64,000 nucleotides of DNA from an uncultured Paraprevotella sp. Lineage in GTDB: Bacteria > Bacteroidota > Bacteroidia > Bacteroidales > Bacteroidaceae. Positions 1-8,098 of the stretch are shown in pieces. The DNA lies in contig CAJUGV010000002.1 in the NCBI GenBank assembly GCA_910586505.1, positions 62,001 to 126,000 on the forward strand, read 5' to 3'. The stretch's first letter is position 1. Every line of letters begins with the position of its first letter. Made by a program: the position numbers and the translations under genes. Below the pieces are notes generated by a model, which was given only the letters and a program-made list of their open reading frames with translations, had not been told where the DNA came from and ran no database searches.

Positions 1-192
1 ATTTCTTGTTCCGTTTGTTTTGATTTCAGCAATCATACCTTGCTGGACTGCGCCGGGGAATACGAATCCATCATTATAATCCGTGTGTTCACCGATGAGA
101 TTAATACGGCCGGGAGAGGCATATACAGAACCTGTTGTTCCATCGAAGTGCTCAATGAAACGACTTCTTACGTCATCTATTGTTAATTTCAT
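1..192 (-). CDS. galK: Galactokinase, N-terminal part (runs off the window edge)
   Basis: Galactokinase phosphorylates galactose to galactose-1-phosphate, the first step of the Leloir pathway in the cytoplasm. Only the first 64 codons are inside the window. They contain the galactokinase signature GRINLIGEHTDYNDG at about residues 27-41, the substrate-binding motif of the GHMP kinase family. The ATG at 192 is the natural start. The gene follows the sugar permease by 42 bases on the same strand, so it is the third gene of a galM-permease-galK operon. The family call is secure; whether the rest of the gene is intact cannot be seen. Confidence 0.95.
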   Translation of the reverse strand, partial: MKLTIDDVRSRFIEHFDGTTGSVYASPGRINLIGEHTDYNDGFVFPGAVQQGMIAEIKTNGTRN

Positions 193-234
193 AATTCGTG
201 TATTTTATGAGGTTAATAAAAAGATATTTTCCTA

Positions 235-1467
235 TTAATTGAGTCCCACTCTGGATCCTTTCCAGCAGAACCAAATTACGTACAGATAGTAGATAAACAT
301 CATACAAATGGCTACACCAACTCCTAATGCAGGATTGTCGACCACCATACCCATAAGTGGAGTCAAGGTTGCAGCGCCAATCACACCCATATTAATGATA
401 CCGCTGGCTGCTTTCGTGTGAGGACCCAATTCTTGTAATCCTAAGTTGAATATCAAGGGCCACATTACAGAATGGAATAAACCGGCTGCCAACATGGCAT
501 ACACCCCATACATACCCGGTAATACAAACGATGCTCCTACGCAAATCGCACCGCCAAATAGGCATGTAGTAAGCAATGTGCGAGGTTGATATTTGCTTAG
601 AACTCCAGCTCCGATGAAGCGTCCTACCATCATGCCTCCCCAATATAGAGGCAGGTAGTCTGTCGGGTTGCCTGTTAAATCAGGGTTGGCTTTGAAGTAA
701 GCAGGTAGCATGGAGGGAATACCAATTTCCAATCCCATATACATGAAGATAGCAAAAGCGCCGAACCACACGTGGGGGTATTGGAATACGCTTGATTTGT
801 ATTTGCGAGTATCACCGTTATCTGCAGCTTGTTCCTCCTCTTTAATTTCAGGTAGTTTCAAAAAATAGAGAATGATACAGAGAAGGAATGTAAAGATGCC
901 TAATCCCAAGAAAGGAACGGTTACATCACTTCCACTCAATTCTTCTTCAGATTTTCCAGCAATAATGAAGTAAGTAATAAATATCGGAGCTAAAGTTGTG
1001 GCAACTGAGTTTAAAGCCTGACTTAATGTCATACGGAATGCCCCTTTCTCCGGTGCCCCTAAAACCATAACATAAGGATTAGCCACTAATTGCAACATTA
1101 CAATACCCAAAGCCACGCAACACATGCTGGCCAAAAATATGTTATATATTGTGGTTTGCTGTGCGTCTAAGTTAGATGAAATTCCGTAGTAGTTAACTAC
1201 AAATCCCAAACCAACTACAGCTAAACCTAATACAAGAGTCATCTTGTAGCCAATTTTGTTCATCATGAGAGCGAACGGAATGGACAAGGCATATGCGCCG
1301 TAGAATGCTGAATTGACTAATTGTCCTTGTGCGTCTGTCAAATCGAATGTCTTCTTGCAGAAGTCAATCATTGAATTGTTCATTGTCGTGACGAATCCGA
1401 TTAGGAAGCATACGATAATGACTACGGTAAGAGCGAACGTATAGTTCGGTTGTGTTTTTTGAGCCAT
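235..1467 (-). CDS. Sugar MFS transporter (glucose/galactose:H+ symporter, FHS family)
   Basis: A 410-residue integral inner-membrane protein with about 12 hydrophobic segments, the usual length of the fucose-galactose-glucose (FHS) branch of the major facilitator superfamily. The N-terminal region contains the family-typical FLIGFVTTMNNSMIDFCKKTF stretch at about residues 21-41, and a cytoplasmic loop rich in Glu and Lys sits near residues 208-225, between the two six-helix halves. It lies between galM and galK, so galactose or glucose uptake is the likely job; the substrate is inferred from context. It starts 35 bases after the galM stop. Confidence 0.9.
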   Translation of the reverse strand: MAQKTQPNYTFALTVVIIVCFLIGFVTTMNNSMIDFCKKTFDLTDAQGQLVNSAFYGAYALSIPFALMMNKIGYKMTLVLGLAVVGLGFVVNYYGISSNLDAQQTTIYNIFLASMCCVALGIVMLQLVANPYVMVLGAPEKGAFRMTLSQALNSVATTLAPIFITYFIIAGKSEEELSGSDVTVPFLGLGIFTFLLCIILYFLKLPEIKEEEQAADNGDTRKYKSSVFQYPHVWFGAFAIFMYMGLEIGIPSMLPAYFKANPDLTGNPTDYLPLYWGGMMVGRFIGAGVLSKYQPRTLLTTCLFGGAICVGASFVLPGMYGVYAMLAAGLFHSVMWPLIFNLGLQELGPHTKAASGIINMGVIGAATLTPLMGMVVDNPALGVGVAICMMFIYYLYVIWFCWKGSRVGLN

Positions 1468-1501
1468 TTGATGATTTTTTTAGATTTGTTTTATTAGTTA
1501 T

Positions 1502-2584
1502 TTACTTATTGTCTACTCCAAATTTATAAATAGTGGTTTGAGTGTAGGTTTCTTCCGGTTTGAGTACTGCTGACGGGAAATAAGCGCGGTTGGGGGTATC
1601 CGGAAAGTGCTGTGCTTCAAAGCAGATGGCACTTCTACGTGGGAATGTAGCTCCCAATTGTCCCTGGTAACCGTCGGCCCAATTATCCGTATATACCTGA
1701 ACACCCGGTTCTGTAGTATAAACTTCCATTGTGCGTCCCGAAACCGGTTCATATATTTTAGCCGCATAGCTCAGCTCTCCGACTTCCTTTTTGTTGAGTA
1801 CGAAACAATGGTCGTAACCGGCTCCGTTGTGGGTTTGTTCGTCATCGGCATCAATGCGTTCTCCGATTTCATGAACACTTGTAAAGTCAAATGGAGTTCC
1901 TTTTACCGATTTTATTTCTCCTGTGGGGATAGATGTATTATCAATAGGAATAAAAAAGTCTGCATTTATCCAGCATTGCAACTTTTCAATAGTAGGAGTG
2001 GGATTGGCAATACCGGCCAAGCTGAAAAATCCATGATTGGTCATATTGACAATCGTTGTTTTGTCTGTATTGCCTTTATATTCTATAATAAGTTCGTTTT
2101 CATCGGTAAACTTATAGATGACATTCATTTCCAGTTTTCCCGGGAAGCCTTCTTCACCGTCTGCAAAGGTGTAGTGGAGTGAAAGTGTCCTTTCATCAAT
2201 CTGTTCTGCATCCCATACTCGGGCGTGACATCCAGTCGGACCACCGTGCAGGCTGTTGGGACCATTGTTAATAGCCAAAGAATACTCTTTTCCTTCCAAT
2301 GTAAACTTACCCTTGCATATACGATTGCCGTAGCGACCTATTAGTGTGCTGAGAAAAGGCTCGGGACTGTTGATTACGTCTTGGATGTTATCATGTCCCT
2401 GAATGACATTAGCCATTTTTCCATTACGGTCCGGAACCATGATGCTTACAAGTGAACCCCCATAATTTGTGATGCCCACCTCACATCCCTGATTGTTTTT
2501 CAGAATAAACAGGTCGGTTTGTTTCCCGTGAACTTTTGCTTGAAAATCTTCTTTTTTAAGACCACTAATATTTATCAGACTCAT
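1502..2584 (-). CDS. galM: Aldose 1-epimerase (galactose mutarotase)
   Basis: Interconverts the alpha and beta anomers of galactose or glucose so that galactokinase receives the alpha form. The 360-residue protein matches family length. Visible motifs are NSLHGGPTGCHARVW (first conserved His region), NMTNHGFFSLAG (catalytic-acid His) and CFEAQHFPDTPN near the C terminus, which carries the catalytic-base Glu. There is no signal peptide, so it is cytoplasmic. It is the first gene of a minus-strand galactose operon; a promoter-like pair lies just upstream at 2619-2649. Confidence 0.95.
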   Translation of the reverse strand: MSLINISGLKKEDFQAKVHGKQTDLFILKNNQGCEVGITNYGGSLVSIMVPDRNGKMANVIQGHDNIQDVINSPEPFLSTLIGRYGNRICKGKFTLEGKEYSLAINNGPNSLHGGPTGCHARVWDAEQIDERTLSLHYTFADGEEGFPGKLEMNVIYKFTDENELIIEYKGNTDKTTIVNMTNHGFFSLAGIANPTPTIEKLQCWINADFFIPIDNTSIPTGEIKSVKGTPFDFTSVHEIGERIDADDEQTHNGAGYDHCFVLNKKEVGELSYAAKIYEPVSGRTMEVYTTEPGVQVYTDNWADGYQGQLGATFPRRSAICFEAQHFPDTPNRAYFPSAVLKPEETYTQTTIYKFGVDNK

Positions 2585-2618
2585 TGGACTTATGATTTAA
2601 AGTTAAATAATCGTTATG

Positions 2619-2649
2619 CAAAATAAGAAAAAAACTTTCTTATTGCAAA
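2619..2649 (-). promoter_or_regulatory. Bacteroides-type promoter for the galactose operon
   Basis: Read on the minus strand, TTTG (2646-2649) is followed after 19 bases by TTATTTTG (2619-2626), one base off the Bacteroides -7 consensus TAnnTTTG. It sits 35 bases before the galM start codon. Assignment is by pattern and spacing only. Confidence 0.5.
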
Positions 2650-2710
2650 AAAAAACAATAAGAATTATTATCTAGAAATGAGAAGATTTGCGGATTCTTT
2701 CTTTTACGGA

Positions 2711-3991
2711 TTATAATAAAGATAAAAAGTCTGCTACGACAAACGTACTTCCTCCTATGAAAATCAAGTCCTCTTCCGCTGCGGCTTGCTTTGCTGCGTA
2801 AAAAGCCGACTTTACATCGGGCCATACGGTTCCTTTTAAACCTGCTTCAGAGGCTGATTGTTGCAGCGCATTTTCATTGAGCGCACGTTTTATATTAGCT
2901 TTTGTAAAATAATAACAGGCACGTTGGGGGAGGATCCGTAGTACGGAACGAATGTCTTTGTCGTTGACCATTCCTATTATAATATGCAAATTGCCTGTCT
3001 GAAACAGTCGTAATTGTTCTGCAATATAGCCAATACCTCCGGTGTTATGTCCGGTGTCGCAAATCACGGTAGGGTGGGAAGCCACTTGTTGCCATCTGCC
3101 TCGCAATCCGGTAAGGCTGCATACGTGAGCGAAACCGTTGCGGATGTGGTCCGGCTGAATATCATAGCCGGATTTTCGGAGTTCGTCTACGGAGGCCAGG
3201 ATTGTGGCTGCATTTTTTTCCTGACAAAGTCCTCTTAATTCTCCGTCCAGTCTACCGTAATTAAGTGTCTGGTATATACGTTTTCCGTATTCTTCCGTAG
3301 AGGATGTAATTTCATTCTCTTCTTCTGCAAATCTTATGTGGGAATTAACTTTCAGTGATTTATTTAAAAAGACATTACGGGTTTCTTCAGTTGTTTCTCC
3401 GATTATGACGGGAATGCCGGGTTTTATAATGCCGGCCTTCTCATGAGCTATCTCGGCGAGCGTATGCCCGAGGAATTGAGTATGATCAAGGCTGATGTTC
3501 GTAATGACTGAAAGAACAGGAGTTATGATATTGGTGCAGTCGAGCCGTCCTCCCATACCCACTTCTATAACTGCAATATCTACGGCTTGTTCGGAAAAAT
3601 ACTTGAAGGCCAGAGAGGTAGTAAGTTCAAAAAAGGACGGGCGAAGCGGTTCAAAGAAGGCACGCTCATTGGTCACAAATGATACGACTTCTTCTTCCGG
3701 TATCATTTCACCGTTTATACGTATACGTTCTCTGAAATCAGTGAGATGAGGTGACGTATAGAGACCTACCTTGTAACCGGCTGATTGGAGGATAGCCGCC
3801 AGTGTGTGGCTGCATGAGCCTTTGCCGTTTGTGCCTCCTACGTGAATCGTCTTGAATCTGCGGTGCGGATTACCGAAATGGTCGTCTAATGCCAACGTGT
3901 TCTGCAACCCTTCTTTATAGGCTGCTCCACCCACATTCTGGAACATAGGTACACTGTCAAATAAATAGGCGGTAGCTTCTTTATACGTCAT
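2711..3991 (-). CDS. folC: Bifunctional dihydrofolate/folylpolyglutamate synthase
   Basis: Adds glutamate to dihydropteroate and to folates in an ATP-dependent Mur-ligase-type reaction in the cytoplasm. The ATP-binding loop GTNGKGSCSH is visible near residue 60, followed by the omega-loop region YTSPHLTDFRERI and VIEVGMGGRLDCTN. The end GGSTFVVADFL is typical of the C-terminal domain. The ATG at 3991 gives 426 residues and places the start 16 bases after the dnaJ stop; an in-frame TTG at 4015 would overlap dnaJ by 8 bases and adds eight unconserved-looking residues, so ATG is preferred. Same strand and likely the same transcript as grpE-dnaJ. Confidence 0.92.
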   Translation of the reverse strand: MTYKEATAYLFDSVPMFQNVGGAAYKEGLQNTLALDDHFGNPHRRFKTIHVGGTNGKGSCSHTLAAILQSAGYKVGLYTSPHLTDFRERIRINGEMIPEEEVVSFVTNERAFFEPLRPSFFELTTSLAFKYFSEQAVDIAVIEVGMGGRLDCTNIITPVLSVITNISLDHTQFLGHTLAEIAHEKAGIIKPGIPVIIGETTEETRNVFLNKSLKVNSHIRFAEEENEITSSTEEYGKRIYQTLNYGRLDGELRGLCQEKNAATILASVDELRKSGYDIQPDHIRNGFAHVCSLTGLRGRWQQVASHPTVICDTGHNTGGIGYIAEQLRLFQTGNLHIIIGMVNDKDIRSVLRILPQRACYYFTKANIKRALNENALQQSASEAGLKGTVWPDVKSAFYAAKQAAAEEDLIFIGGSTFVVADFLSLL

Positions 3992-4007
3992 CTTCTCACT
4001 TACGGAT

Positions 4008-5153
4008 TTATTCAAAATAGCTTCTGAACTTTCTGAATATCTTTTCTTTCACAGAGGGGTTAGGGGTGAAGTTGTCGCTTGTCTTCATCTCTTCCAAAGC
4101 CTTTTTCTCGTCTTTGCTTAATGCTTCCGGAATATAGACGCTGATGTTTACGATAAGATCCCCATTACCGTACCCATACCCCTGAACGGCAGGCAATCCC
4201 TTGCCTCTCAGGCGCACCACTTTTCCGGGTTGGGTGCCTGAATCTATTTTAATTTTCACTTTACCGTCGATAGTGGGTATTTCAGCGTCCCCTCCTAATG
4301 CGGCAGTAGGTACATCTAAAAGCAAGTTGTATATCAAGTTGTTGTCTTCCCGTAACAGTTCGCTATGAGGTTCCTCTTCAATGTATACCTGAATATCTCC
4401 CGGTGCTCCGTTACGGCGGGCCGCATGTCCCTTTCCCGTTACGTTAACGACCATACCGTCTCCGACACCGGCCGGAATTTTCACTTCAATGACTTCTTCT
4501 CCATTGACGACTCCTTCTCCGCCGCATGCCTTGCATTTATTCTTTATGATGGTTCCTTCTCCGCCGCATGTAGGGCACACAGCCTGAGTCTGCATCATGC
4601 CGAAAATGCTTTGTTGAGTTTTTACCACGAACCCGTTCCCGTGGCATGTGGGACATGTTTCGGTAGCTCCGCTCCCTTCGGCGCCACTTCCGTGACAGTG
4701 ATTGCAGACTACTTTCTTTTTAACTTTGAATTTCTTTGTGACTCCGGAAGCAATTTCCTGAAGATTCATTTTTACTTTCAGACGCAGGTCACCGCCTCTG
4801 TATTGTGGTTTGCGGGCGCGGCCGCCGCCTCCGAATCCTCCGAATCCGCGACCGTCTCCGAATATGTCTCCGAACATGGAGAAGATGTCATCCATGTTCA
4901 TGCCGCCACCACCGAAACCTCCGGCTCCATTCACACCTTCGTGTCCGAACTGATCATACCGGGAGCGCTTCTGCGGATCCCGCAGGACATCGTAGGCTTC
5001 TGCTGCTTCCTTAAATTTAGCTTCCGCCTCTTTGTTGTCCGGATTGCGGTCGGGGTGATACTTGATGGCCATTTTCTTATAGGCCTTTTTTATCTCATCG
5101 TCCGAGGCGTTTTTTGCTACGCCAAGCACTTCATAGTAATCGCGTTTCGCCAT
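4008..5153 (-). CDS. dnaJ: Chaperone protein DnaJ (Hsp40)
   Basis: Co-chaperone that stimulates DnaK ATPase activity and delivers unfolded clients. Domain order is standard: J domain at residues 1-70 with the HPD motif at 33-35, a Gly/Phe-rich linker (GGFGGGG, about 77-115), then four zinc-binding CxxCxGxG repeats (CNHCHGSG, CPTCHGNG, CPTCGGEG, CKACGGEG) and two beta-rich substrate-binding domains. Length 381 residues is normal. It follows grpE by 15 bases, so grpE and dnaJ form one operon. The Gly/Cys-rich coding creates a long open antisense frame that I regard as a shadow. Confidence 0.97.
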   Translation of the reverse strand: MAKRDYYEVLGVAKNASDDEIKKAYKKMAIKYHPDRNPDNKEAEAKFKEAAEAYDVLRDPQKRSRYDQFGHEGVNGAGGFGGGGMNMDDIFSMFGDIFGDGRGFGGFGGGGRARKPQYRGGDLRLKVKMNLQEIASGVTKKFKVKKKVVCNHCHGSGAEGSGATETCPTCHGNGFVVKTQQSIFGMMQTQAVCPTCGGEGTIIKNKCKACGGEGVVNGEEVIEVKIPAGVGDGMVVNVTGKGHAARRNGAPGDIQVYIEEEPHSELLREDNNLIYNLLLDVPTAALGGDAEIPTIDGKVKIKIDSGTQPGKVVRLRGKGLPAVQGYGYGNGDLIVNISVYIPEALSKDEKKALEEMKTSDNFTPNPSVKEKIFRKFRSYFE

Positions 5154-5168
5154 ATCGTTATTCGTAGT

Positions 5169-5753
5169 TTAGAGTCCTACTGCCACTTGTGCATGGCGTA
5201 TGACTTTCTCGTTCAGTGTGTAGCCTGTTTTTACGCAATCAAGAATCTTGCCCTTCAAGTCGTCTGTAGGAGCGGGGAGCTGGGCAATGGCCTCGTGCAG
5301 ATTGATATCGAAGTCTGCGTTTTCCGTCTCAATCTTTTTTACACCTTGCTCACTTAATATCTTTACAAATTTCTGGAAGATGAGGTCGACTCCTTCGGTC
5401 ACGGCTGTTACGTCTTCCATCTTACCCATATTTTTCAGTGCCCTTTCCATATCATCCAATATGGGCAGGATGGCCGTAATTGTTTTTTCTCCGCCATTGA
5501 GGATGAGTTCTGCCTTTTCTTTGATGGTGCGTTTCCGGTAATTGTCGAATTCTGCGACCTGACGTAAATATTTGTCTTGCAGTTCCGCTATTTTTTCCTC
5601 TGCTTCAGCCAGTTTCTCTTCTACAGACAAGGTCTTTTCAGGTTGTTCGTCTGTTTCAGTTTTCTCGCTTGCTTGGGTATTTGATGTTTCGTCTAATTCG
5701 CATTCCTGCTTTGCTTTCAGTTCTTCTTCATTCATATCTTCTTCTTTTTTCAT
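5169..5753 (-). CDS. grpE: Nucleotide exchange factor GrpE
   Basis: Releases ADP from DnaK and so resets the Hsp70 cycle. The 194-residue protein has an acidic, low-complexity N terminus (many Glu and Lys, residues 1-50), a long coiled-coil segment (KLAEAEEKIAELQDKYLRQ), the conserved EFDNYRKRT motif, and a C-terminal beta domain ending in VIRHAQVAVG. It is directly upstream of dnaJ. No CIRCE operator was seen in front of it, so heat-shock control, if present, uses another mechanism. Confidence 0.95.
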   Translation of the reverse strand: MKKEEDMNEEELKAKQECELDETSNTQASEKTETDEQPEKTLSVEEKLAEAEEKIAELQDKYLRQVAEFDNYRKRTIKEKAELILNGGEKTITAILPILDDMERALKNMGKMEDVTAVTEGVDLIFQKFVKILSEQGVKKIETENADFDINLHEAIAQLPAPTDDLKGKILDCVKTGYTLNEKVIRHAQVAVGL

Positions 5754-5770
5754 GTTGCAATATTTTAAAA

Positions 5771-5793
5771 GGGTATTTAATTACTAAATACCC
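5771..5793 (-). terminator. Hairpin between the ABC-F gene and grpE
   Basis: A perfect 9-bp inverted repeat (GGGTATTTA, 5-base loop, TAAATACCC) is followed on the minus strand by TTTT. Position, 45 bases past the ABC-F stop and 18 bases before the grpE start, suggests a weak intrinsic terminator for the ABC-F gene or a leader structure for grpE. The stem is AT-rich, so strength is uncertain. Confidence 0.5.
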
Positions 5794-5837
5794 CTACAAA
5801 TTGTTTGCCATACGACTGTCAGCCGTGGTATTTTTCT

Positions 5838-7454
5838 TTATATCCCGTACATTTTAGCTTTCAGCTCCTTGATATGGTCGCTGGTTATGTATTCGTCATA
5901 TTCCATCATCTTGTCGATGATGCCGTTGGGCGTAAGTTCGATGATGCGGTTGGCTACGGTTTCAATAAATTCATGGTCGTGACTGGAAAACAAGATATTG
6001 CCTTTGAACAATTTGAGGTTGTTGTTGAAAGCTTGGATACTCTCCAGGTCCAGATGATTGGTCGGAGTGTCAAGTATAAGGCAATTTGCGTTTTTCAATT
6101 GCATGCGTGCTATCATACAACGCATCTTCTCGCCTCCGGACAGCACATTGACTTTCTTCAGAACTTCTTCGCCGGAGAACAGCATACGGCCGAGGAAACT
6201 TTTGAAGTAAACTTCGTTGCCCTCTCCGAATTGGCTCAGCCAGTCTACGAGATTCAATTCGCTTTCGAAGAAGTCGGTATTGTCAAGCGGAAGGTAGGCC
6301 GTAGTGATGGTCACTCCCCATTTGTATTCGCCGCCCTGCGCCTTGCGGTTGCCGTTTATTATTTCAAAGAATGCCGTCATGGCACGCGGGTCGCGGCTTA
6401 GAAATACGATTTTATCACCCTTTTCCACAGTGAAGTTTACGTCGTTGAACAGTACTGTGCCGTCGTCGGTGGTGGCGCGCAGTCCTTTAACCTCCAGGAT
6501 CTGGTTGCCCGGTTCGCGTTCCATCTGGAAAATTATGCCCGGATATTTGCGGGTGGAAGGACGGATTTCCTCCACATTAAGTTTTTCCAGCATCTTCTTA
6601 CGGCTGGTGGTCTGTTTGCTCTTGGCCACATTGGCGGAGAACCGTCTTATGAACTCCTCAAGTTCGCGTTTCTTTTCTTCCGCTTTCGCTTTTTGGTTTT
6701 GTGCCTGTTTCAGGGCTAATTGGCTGGATTCGTACCAGAAACTGTAATTGCCGGCAAAAAGAGATACTTTTCCGAAGTCAATGTCGACGGTATGTGTGCA
6801 GACCGCGTCAAGGAAGTGGCGGTCGTGGCTCACTACGAGCACCGTATGCTCGAAGTTGGAAAGGTAGGACTCAAGCCATTGCACCGTATCAAGGTCCAGG
6901 TCGTTGGTCGGCTCGTCCAAAAGCAGGTTGTCCGGCTCGCCGAAGAGGGCCTTGGCCAGCATGATGCGTACTTTCTCTTTTCCGCTCAGCTCACCCACCA
7001 GCATGTAGTGTTTGTCTTCTTTGATGCCCAGTCCGCTCAGGAGCGCCGCTGCATCGCTTTCGGCATTGTAGCCTCCCAGCTCCGCGAATTTCTCCTCGAG
7101 TTCGGCCACTTTTATTCCGTCCTCATCCGAGAAGTCGGCTTTCGAATAGAGGGCATCGCGCTGCTGCATGATGTCCCAAAGCACGGTATGCCCCATTAAT
7201 ACGGTGTTGAGTACAGTGAATGCGTCATATTGGAAGTGGTCCTGACTTAATACGGAAAGCCGTTCGCCCGGTCCCAGTTCTACGCTACCTTTGGTCGGAT
7301 CCAGTTCCCCGGAGATGGCTTTCAGGAATGTGGATTTCCCGGCTCCGTTTGCTCCGATAACTCCATAAATGTTTCCATTGGTAAACTTCATATTTACATC
7401 CTTGTAAAGGACTCTTTTCCCAAATTGGATGGCAAGATTCGAAACGCTTATCAT
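5838..7454 (-). CDS. ABC-F family ATPase (YbiT-like) with a degenerate second ATPase site
   Basis: ABC-F proteins are soluble twin ATPases that act on the ribosome. This 538-residue protein resembles E. coli YbiT in length and in stretches such as FTVLNTVLMGH. Domain 1 has an intact Walker A (GANGAGKS, 34-41), Walker B (LLLDEPTND, 177-185) and H-loop (SHD, 209-211), but its signature is LSGKEK (156-161). After the linker (about 243-300), domain 2 lacks a Walker A: residues 352-359 read LSRDPRAM. Its Walker B reads LILDTPTN (459-466), Thr replacing the catalytic Glu, while its signature LSGGEK (438-443) is canonical. Thus only one composite ATP site appears functional. No upstream attenuator typical of resistance ABC-F genes was seen; a housekeeping ribosome role is inferred. 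Confidence 0.9.
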   Translation of the reverse strand: MISVSNLAIQFGKRVLYKDVNMKFTNGNIYGVIGANGAGKSTFLKAISGELDPTKGSVELGPGERLSVLSQDHFQYDAFTVLNTVLMGHTVLWDIMQQRDALYSKADFSDEDGIKVAELEEKFAELGGYNAESDAAALLSGLGIKEDKHYMLVGELSGKEKVRIMLAKALFGEPDNLLLDEPTNDLDLDTVQWLESYLSNFEHTVLVVSHDRHFLDAVCTHTVDIDFGKVSLFAGNYSFWYESSQLALKQAQNQKAKAEEKKRELEEFIRRFSANVAKSKQTTSRKKMLEKLNVEEIRPSTRKYPGIIFQMEREPGNQILEVKGLRATTDDGTVLFNDVNFTVEKGDKIVFLSRDPRAMTAFFEIINGNRKAQGGEYKWGVTITTAYLPLDNTDFFESELNLVDWLSQFGEGNEVYFKSFLGRMLFSGEEVLKKVNVLSGGEKMRCMIARMQLKNANCLILDTPTNHLDLESIQAFNNNLKLFKGNILFSSHDHEFIETVANRIIELTPNGIIDKMMEYDEYITSDHIKELKAKMYGI

Positions 7455-7487
7455 ATTTTACTTTTCCCTTGAATTGAATATTTCGCG

Positions 7488-7495
7488 CAAAGGTA
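7488..7495 (-). promoter_or_regulatory. -7 box (TACCTTTG) for the ABC-F gene
   Basis: Exact TAnnTTTG match on the minus strand, 33 bases before the ABC-F start codon. No good TTTG -33 box is visible. It overlaps nothing else and separates the ABC-F gene from cdd. Confidence 0.5.
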
Positions 7496-7506
7496 CGAAA
7501 AATATT

Positions 7507-7989
7507 TTATTCATTCATGGTTTCTCCGGTAAACTGTAGCGGTAGCAGGGCTTTGACGGAATCGACGACATAGACACCGTTTTTCCCATACAGCAGAAGA
7601 CGGACGGGGTGGTTATAACGTTCTTCAATTCCCAGAATCACCTGGCGGCAGGCCCCGCATGGAGGAATGGGCGATGTCAGGAAATCCCCGTGCGCATAGG
7701 CGGCTACTGCCATTTCTTTTACATATTGGTCGGGATGACTTGCATTGGCGTAGAACAGGGCCGTGCGTTCGGCGCATAGCCCCGACGGATAGGCGGCGTT
7801 TTCCTGATTGCTTCCGGTGACGATTGTATTATCGGACAGGCGTGCCGCCGCTCCTACGCAGAAGTTCGAGAAAGGGGCATAGCTGGTTTGTGTGGCCTCC
7901 TTCGCCTTGTCCACCAGCAGGCGGTCTGCTTCCGTCAGTTCATGGTAGTCGTATATTCTGAATTTGCAGATGATTTCTTCTTCTTTCAT
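7507..7989 (-). CDS. cdd: Cytidine deaminase
   Basis: Deaminates cytidine and deoxycytidine to uridine forms for pyrimidine salvage in the cytoplasm. The zinc site is complete: CAERTAL (His/Cys ligand position replaced by Cys, plus catalytic Glu) and PCGACRQ, as in tetrameric cytidine deaminases. The N-terminal substrate loop SYAPFSNFCVGAA is also present. I use the ATG at 7989, giving 160 residues; an in-frame TTG at 8022 lies inside the apparent -7 promoter box (8020-8027) and so is unlikely to be translated. Confidence 0.93.
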   Translation of the reverse strand: MKEEEIICKFRIYDYHELTEADRLLVDKAKEATQTSYAPFSNFCVGAAARLSDNTIVTGSNQENAAYPSGLCAERTALFYANASHPDQYVKEMAVAAYAHGDFLTSPIPPCGACRQVILGIEERYNHPVRLLLYGKNGVYVVDSVKALLPLQFTGETMNE

Positions 7990-8019
7990 ATAAGGTGTCT
8001 CCGTTTGGTTAATAATGCA

Positions 8020-8027
8020 CAAATATA
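8020..8027 (-). promoter_or_regulatory. -7 box (TATATTTG) for cdd
   Basis: Exact TAnnTTTG match on the minus strand, 31 bases before the ATG chosen for cdd. It decides against the upstream TTG start. Confidence 0.55.
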
Positions 8028-8059
8028 TGTTTTTTTATTCACAACGAAGAAAAAAGAGG

Positions 8060-8067
8060 TAACTTTG
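8060..8067 (+). promoter_or_regulatory. -7 box (TAACTTTG) for the glucosaminidase gene
   Basis: Exact TAnnTTTG match 32 bases before the start codon at 8099. With the cdd promoter it forms a short divergent promoter region. Confidence 0.6.
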
Positions 8068-8098
8068 TAGGCTGGAAATCTTTCATTATATAGTAAGT

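Noticed and set aside
4365..5357. 330-codon open frame antisense to dnaJ and grpE
   Set aside because: It exactly shadows the Gly/Cys-rich dnaJ coding sequence, and the opposite strand has unmistakable DnaJ motifs.
5740..5840. CIRCE heat-shock operator before grpE
   Set aside because: The inverted repeat there is GGGTATTTA/TAAATACCC and does not resemble TTAGCACTC-N9-GAGTGCTAA.
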